This document shows positions 21,703-25,476 of a DNA stretch of 25,476 nt, one piece after another. The position numbers and the translations under genes were made by a program. This stretch comes from CAZADA01 sp964483775 (lineage in GTDB: Bacteria > Pseudomonadota > Alphaproteobacteria > Caulobacterales > Maricaulaceae), in contig CAZADA010000035.1 in assembly GCA_964483775.1 (NCBI GenBank), forward strand, positions 1 through 25,476. Direction: 5' to 3'. The notes under the pieces were generated by a model. The model saw only the letters and a program-made list of their open reading frames with translations. It made no database searches and was not told where the DNA came from. Each line of letters opens with the position of its first letter. The first letter of the stretch is position 1.

Positions 21703-24672
21703 TCACTCAACGTCGATGATGACGGTGAACTCGCCCGCGTCTGCGATGTTCTCGACGAACAGCTCCGCTTGTTCATTGGCGTTGATGGTCACACGGATAA
21801 ATGAGGCGAGGCCTGGCCCGCCGTCGTCGTCCTGGATGACCTGATCATCGCTGCGAACGACGCTGAGGTAGGTGTCAACGCCGGCCGTCAGTCCTGTCGT
21901 GGTGATCAGGTAGGTCGTGTCGACTGACGAGGTGGGCAGTGCAAACCATGCGCCGGGTACGCCGAACTCATCAGAGGGCGTTTCAAAGTTGTAGGTTCCG
22001 GCGGCTAGCTCCGGCACGGCGCCGGTTCCACGATCTGCTGGGGCGGACAAGGTCAGGGTGTTGCGCGTCGCCACAGTCACGATCTGGCTGGAATCGCCTG
22101 CGGATGAGACCAGCACCCGCAACTCGCCGGACTGATCGGCCACATTGAGCGTGATGCTGCACGCCTCGCTTGAACACGCGCTCGCCGACACCGTGCGCCC
22201 GTCTTTGTCCAAGGCGATGACGTAGTTGATCGGCGCTCCGGTCACATCAAGCACAAGGGGGCCTTCATTGCTGATGGCGAACGTGCACCATTGTTCGGCG
22301 GCGCCGGTTAGCGCTGCGGTTTCGCACGCGGGCGCGGCGTCGCTTGGAACGGCGCGCCAAGGCGCGACGCGTTCGAACGCTGATGACAGCTCAAGGGCTC
22401 GATCGCTCAGCGCTTCGTTTTCGCTTTGGCTGAGGCGGTCCAGTACAAAGTGAATGTTCGACTGGGCCGCCGCCGCCACAGTTGTGTTGTCGGAGAGTTC
22501 TTCGTCCGTTGGGATCGTTAGCGCAAAATCGATCAGATCCAGAACGGCCAGTTGAAAGGGTTCACGTGATCCGCTGTCGGCAATGTCGACAATGGCGGTG
22601 AGGATCTCGGCCAGTCCGCCGCTTTGCGACTCGGTGGAACGCCCAGCCAGACCGGCGGCGAGGATCTCAAGGGTGGCTTTGCGGCCCAGCTCTGAGCCGG
22701 TTTCTTCGCCCTGCTGGTGACCTAATTGCAGGGCTTGGACCAAATAGCGGGGGTCGCGGTCTTGGGTCATGCGTTCGCGTACGCGGGTTACGAGCCGCGC
22801 GGCGCTCTGAGGATCAATGGCCCCGCCAGCGCGCACTCTGGCGAGTGTGGCTGCGGTGAGGGCGCCAGCGCGCTCTTCGCTCGCGTGGCGCACAAAAAAC
22901 TCGAATGAGCTCAGCGCGGGATTGAGGAGGAGATCCAGTTGGCGATCGGCGTTCTCGCCTGTCAGGACCGCGTCCGCCGCCGCGTTGATGGCGTCCCGGT
23001 GGGAGGCGGGCGCATCACTGCGGACGCGCTGGGTCCACGCATTCAGCAAGAGCGCGGCGCGATCGGCGGCGGCGGCGTCATTCTGGGTGATGGCGAGGTT
23101 GAGGCTGTCAAGGAACTCGGCTTGGACGAGCGAAAACCAGTCGCCTGGCAGCAACACGGCCAACAGAGGTTCGACAAAGATGGCCGGCTCGCACTGCGAA
23201 GCTGGCAAACCGCTAAAGTCCACCGCCGCTGCGCACAATTCTGCGCCATTAAAAAACTCGGTCGAAAAATCTTCAAAGTACCACGAATCGAACTCGATTT
23301 CCGAGCACACCACGCCCGCGACTGTTGTCTCGTCGTCGGTGTGCGGCGCGCAGAGCTGGCGCACTTGCTGGAGCATCAGTTCTGGCGATGCGTCGGCCGC
23401 CGTTACGATGCGAAACAGCTCATCGCCAAAGATCACCGCGGCGGGCTCGACTTGCAGGAACTCAGGGTCGAGCGTCGCCGTCAACGCGGACCGGGCCAGG
23501 TTGGTGCGCGCCGCAGGCGCACTGGCGGTCAGTCCGCTGACGTCAAATTGAGCCAGTGCGCGCCACGCCGTGTTGGCGAGCGTCGCGTTGCCCTCGGTTT
23601 CCAACCATTCGGCCAGTAAGATTGCGGTGGTGCGTTGCCCGCCGCGGGCCAAGCCGCTCGCCACCTTCGTTGCGTTCACGTCATCGGCGTTGGCGACAAC
23701 CCAATCGCCGACAACGCCGACCAGCTCGCCATCGGGCAAGTCGGCGGCAAAACCACTGTAGGTGTCGATCTCCATGCCCGGTTCGGCGCGTGTGATGCGG
23801 TCAAAGATCGCTTGGATCGTCAAAGCGGAGATGAAGGCCGCATCGCCCTCGCCCATGTCAATGGATTCGAGGATCATCTGGACGAATTCCTCGGACTCAT
23901 CGGCGATGAAGACACGGCACGCCTCTGCGCCATTCGATGTGCGCGCTGATTGGTCGTTGTCGGCCGCGGTGAGTTGGGTCTCCTCGCTGGCTTGATTGCG
24001 GTGATCGAAGGTCTCTGCACAATCGGGGGCCGCGCCGGTCGGACGCGGACGCCAATCGAGATACTGCAACAAACGCCGGCCGTCGGTTTCGTCAAACTGC
24101 GTGAATTGCTCGAGGTTGCGACGGCGTTCGCTGACCACCGTATCGGTCGGCGGCTCAAAGGCGCTTTGCACGAACGATCGGAGCGTGCGCAACGCGATCA
24201 CATTGGCAAACTCGTTCTCAAACTCATTGGCGATGCCCACCAGCAATCGGTCACGCGCCGCGGGGTTGGCGAAGATGTCGTCGATCAGGCGCTCGATCTG
24301 TGTTTGGAAGGTCTCGTCGTAAGTCAGCTCGGTGCGGATGGCGCGGCTGGTTTCTGACTGCACTTCCTCGCGCAGGGCGGCGGCCTCGGTGCGGATCTGT
24401 TCGCGTAGGGCGCTGATTTCGTTGTTGAGCTGTTCGTTGACGGTGTTGCTCGAGATGCTGACCTGCGTCTCGATCTCGTTTTGGATGAAGTAGTAGCCCA
24501 AAAAGCCGAGCACACCGGCGATGGCGGTGGCGACGCCAAAGATGACCGTGACCAACCGCGTGGTGATGCGCGCAAGCACCCAGTTTCGGTACTGATTGCG
24601 CGTGAGAACGACCGCGGGACGTCCCTGCAGGTCAATGTGTTCGCCTTCTCCGGCGTCCGTCGACGAAGCCAT
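21703..24672 (-). CDS. Large single-pass membrane protein with C-terminal PPC-like domains, unknown function
   Basis: A 989-residue protein. Residues 1-38 are cytoplasmic (basic just before the helix), followed by one membrane helix (about 39-63, LVTVIFGVATAIAGVLGFLGYYF). A coiled coil spans about 64-115 (NEQLNNEISALREQIRTEAA and following heptads). Residues ~120-780 are mostly helical, acidic and Ala/Leu-rich, with many repeat-like helix pairs (TPR/HEAT-like rhythm) and several Cys pairs suited to an oxidising compartment. Two C-terminal beta domains follow: one around 785-865 (CTFAISNEGPLVLDVTG, then SACSSEACSITL) and a clear PPC-type domain at about 882-989 (AGTYNFETPSDEF, TTTGLTAGVDTYLSVVRSDD, DDDGGPGLASFI and a final EFTVIID). 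PPC domains usually bind or stabilise in extracytoplasmic proteins. No catalytic motif is seen. GAGGGGGGAAAT precedes the ATG at 24672. It is 122 bp downstream of the FGE-fold gene. Confidence 0.85.
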   Translation of the reverse strand: MASSTDAGEGEHIDLQGRPAVVLTRNQYRNWVLARITTRLVTVIFGVATAIAGVLGFLGYYFIQNEIETQVSISSNTVNEQLNNEISALREQIRTEAAALREEVQSETSRAIRTELTYDETFQTQIERLIDDIFANPAARDRLLVGIANEFENEFANVIALRTLRSFVQSAFEPPTDTVVSERRRNLEQFTQFDETDGRRLLQYLDWRPRPTGAAPDCAETFDHRNQASEETQLTAADNDQSARTSNGAEACRVFIADESEEFVQMILESIDMGEGDAAFISALTIQAIFDRITRAEPGMEIDTYSGFAADLPDGELVGVVGDWVVANADDVNATKVASGLARGGQRTTAILLAEWLETEGNATLANTAWRALAQFDVSGLTASAPAARTNLARSALTATLDPEFLQVEPAAVIFGDELFRIVTAADASPELMLQQVRQLCAPHTDDETTVAGVVCSEIEFDSWYFEDFSTEFFNGAELCAAAVDFSGLPASQCEPAIFVEPLLAVLLPGDWFSLVQAEFLDSLNLAITQNDAAAADRAALLLNAWTQRVRSDAPASHRDAINAAADAVLTGENADRQLDLLLNPALSSFEFFVRHASEERAGALTAATLARVRAGGAIDPQSAARLVTRVRERMTQDRDPRYLVQALQLGHQQGEETGSELGRKATLEILAAGLAGRSTESQSGGLAEILTAIVDIADSGSREPFQLAVLDLIDFALTIPTDEELSDNTTVAAAAQSNIHFVLDRLSQSENEALSDRALELSSAFERVAPWRAVPSDAAPACETAALTGAAEQWCTFAISNEGPLVLDVTGAPINYVIALDKDGRTVSASACSSEACSITLNVADQSGELRVLVSSAGDSSQIVTVATRNTLTLSAPADRGTGAVPELAAGTYNFETPSDEFGVPGAWFALPTSSVDTTYLITTTGLTAGVDTYLSVVRSDDQVIQDDDGGPGLASFIRVTINANEQAELFVENIADAGEFTVIIDVE

Positions 24673-24794
24673 ATTTCCCCCCTCGCGTGTGCGAAGTTCA
24701 CCCTGACGGCCAAACTAGCAAAGGCGAGACCGAAAGCAATCGCTCCGTATGGGTTGGCAGTGGGCGGGGCTGGTGTTGCTTCTGTTTGAGCGGG

Positions 24795-25476
24795 TTAGGG
24801 CCGATTGGGATCGGCCGGATCAATCGAGCGCGCGACGCGAAACCCATAGCGGGCGTCGCGCACGTCGGCTTCCTGGCGCACGCGCTTGGCGGATCGCAAA
24901 TGTATGGCGTCGTCGAGCCACGCCCCGCCGCGAAGGGGATGCTGTCGCAGGGAGGTGCGGGTGGTGGTGCGTATGGAGCCATTGGCGGGCGTGGCGGCGT
25001 AGCTGTTCCAGGTGTCGGCGACCCATTCGCGCACATTGCCGTGGAAGTCATACAGTCCAAAGCCGTTGGGCTTGTAAGCGCCCACGGGGGCGGTGTGGAC
25101 ATACCGATCATGGCACGCCTCGACGGTCCACTCGGCGTTGATGGCGAGAATGGCTTGGTCTGCGGTGTTCATGTAGGTGCAATCGGGATCGCCAATGTCG
25201 CCAAAGGGGTACTCGCCGGTTGCCCCGGCGCGGGCGGCGTACTCCCACTCGGCTTCGCTGAGCAGCCGGTAGTGCGCGTTGGTCGTTTCGCTCAACCAGG
25301 CTGTATAGGCCTGGGCGTCGTCCCAGTTCATGCATGTAACGGGATGGTCGTCGCTTTGGGGGAAACCAGGGTCGCGCCAGCTCTTGGATCGCTTTTGGCC
25401 GGGATCATCGGTGTATGGGCCGCTGCGGGCGAAGCACGCCTCGGTGGCGTCATAGCGTGTGGCGGCGCTGAACGCC
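24795..25476 (-). CDS. FGE/SUMF1-fold protein, C-terminal part
   Basis: The frame is open to the right edge, giving 226 residues of the C-terminal FGE-sulfatase (C-type-lectin-like) domain; the start lies outside. Recognisable segments in order: HPVTCMNWDDAQAYTAWLSE, LLSEAEWEYAARAG, PNGFGLYDFHGNVREW, LRGGAWLDDAIHLRSAKR and YGFRVARS. In true formylglycine-generating enzymes the RGGS(Y/F)LC...YC segment supplies the two copper-binding cysteines; here the matching positions read RGGAWLDD...HL, so both are missing. It should therefore not make formylglycine, and is more likely a binding or accessory SUMF1 domain. Other cysteines (DPDCTY, EACHDRY, ATEACF) may form disulfides. It is probably co-transcribed with the 989-residue protein. 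Confidence 0.88.
   Translation of the reverse strand, partial: AFSAATRYDATEACFARSGPYTDDPGQKRSKSWRDPGFPQSDDHPVTCMNWDDAQAYTAWLSETTNAHYRLLSEAEWEYAARAGATGEYPFGDIGDPDCTYMNTADQAILAINAEWTVEACHDRYVHTAPVGAYKPNGFGLYDFHGNVREWVADTWNSYAATPANGSIRTTTRTSLRQHPLRGGAWLDDAIHLRSAKRVRQEADVRDARYGFRVARSIDPADPNRP
24799..24816 (-). terminator. Hairpin at the end of the FGE-fold gene
   Basis: GGCCGAT and ATCGGCC form a perfect 7-bp stem with a 4-base loop, overlapping the last codons (DPNRP) and ending 2 bp before the stop codon. No T-run follows, so termination would be partial and read-through to the 989-residue gene is possible. Confidence 0.35.

Noticed and set aside
24795..25476. FGE/C-type-lectin fold considered as the target protein of a diversity-generating retroelement
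   Set aside because: No reverse transcriptase, template repeat or adenine-substituted repeat pair is visible in the window, and the 3' end shows no variable-repeat pattern.

Overview
The window is GC-rich (roughly 60-65% by eye), densely coding on both strands and has no tRNA, rRNA, insertion sequence or CRISPR. Gene content points to an aerobic alphaproteobacterium, most likely in the Caulobacterales/Maricaulales/Hyphomonadaceae area: a DUF4175/TIGR02302 protein beside lysA-lptM-argH, a twin-transmembrane small protein and PduO-type adenosyltransferase near etfBA and a 3-hydroxybutyryl-CoA dehydrogenase, coq7 next to dsbB, a Rieske oxygenase and an alphaproteobacterial-type HNH protein. This placement rests on recalled gene families and synteny, not on a search.

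Layout. 1-4826: a minus-strand run argH > lptM > lysA > DUF4175 (arginine and lysine/peptidoglycan precursor synthesis plus an LPS-translocon lipoprotein), with a TlpA-like thiol oxidoreductase diverging from argH only 24 bp away. 4832-5734: two small membrane proteins of unknown role. 5806-12579: a fatty-acid/acyl-CoA block on the minus strand (twin-TM protein, cobalamin adenosyltransferase, etfB, etfA, 3-hydroxybutyryl-CoA dehydrogenase), interrupted by three extra genes: a secreted alpha/beta hydrolase and two unrecognised membrane-anchored, beta-rich proteins. 12652-16127: Rieske oxygenase, glutamyl-Q tRNA(Asp) synthetase, a small carboxylesterase and an HNH nuclease. 16172-17723: a secreted PD40 beta-propeller protein and a divergent lipoprotein. 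17720-20586: a minus-strand run DUF115-like protein > exoD > dsbB > coq7. 20744-21535: a 2-keto-4-pentenoate hydratase-like protein. 21703-25476: a 989-residue single-pass membrane protein with C-terminal PPC-like beta domains, preceded on the same strand by an FGE/SUMF1-fold protein cut by the window edge.

The most striking observation is in etfB. The reading frame stops at a TAA after 201 residues, but the same frame continues without error for 47 more codons that encode the normal EtfB C-terminus and ends in a TGATG overlap with the etfA start. This is a single in-frame nonsense codon in a central metabolic gene: a sequencing error, a fresh mutation or read-through. Upstream of etfB, two overlapping perfect 6+6 dyads sit on the likely -35 box and look like an operator.

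The best candidates for undescribed biology are the two TM-plus-beta-rich proteins inserted in the etf block (the larger has the layout of 2TM-beta-barrel effectors such as Cap15, although no nucleotidyltransferase partner is in view) and the PPC/FGE-fold pair at the right end. Neither is shown to be a defence or signalling system by this window alone.
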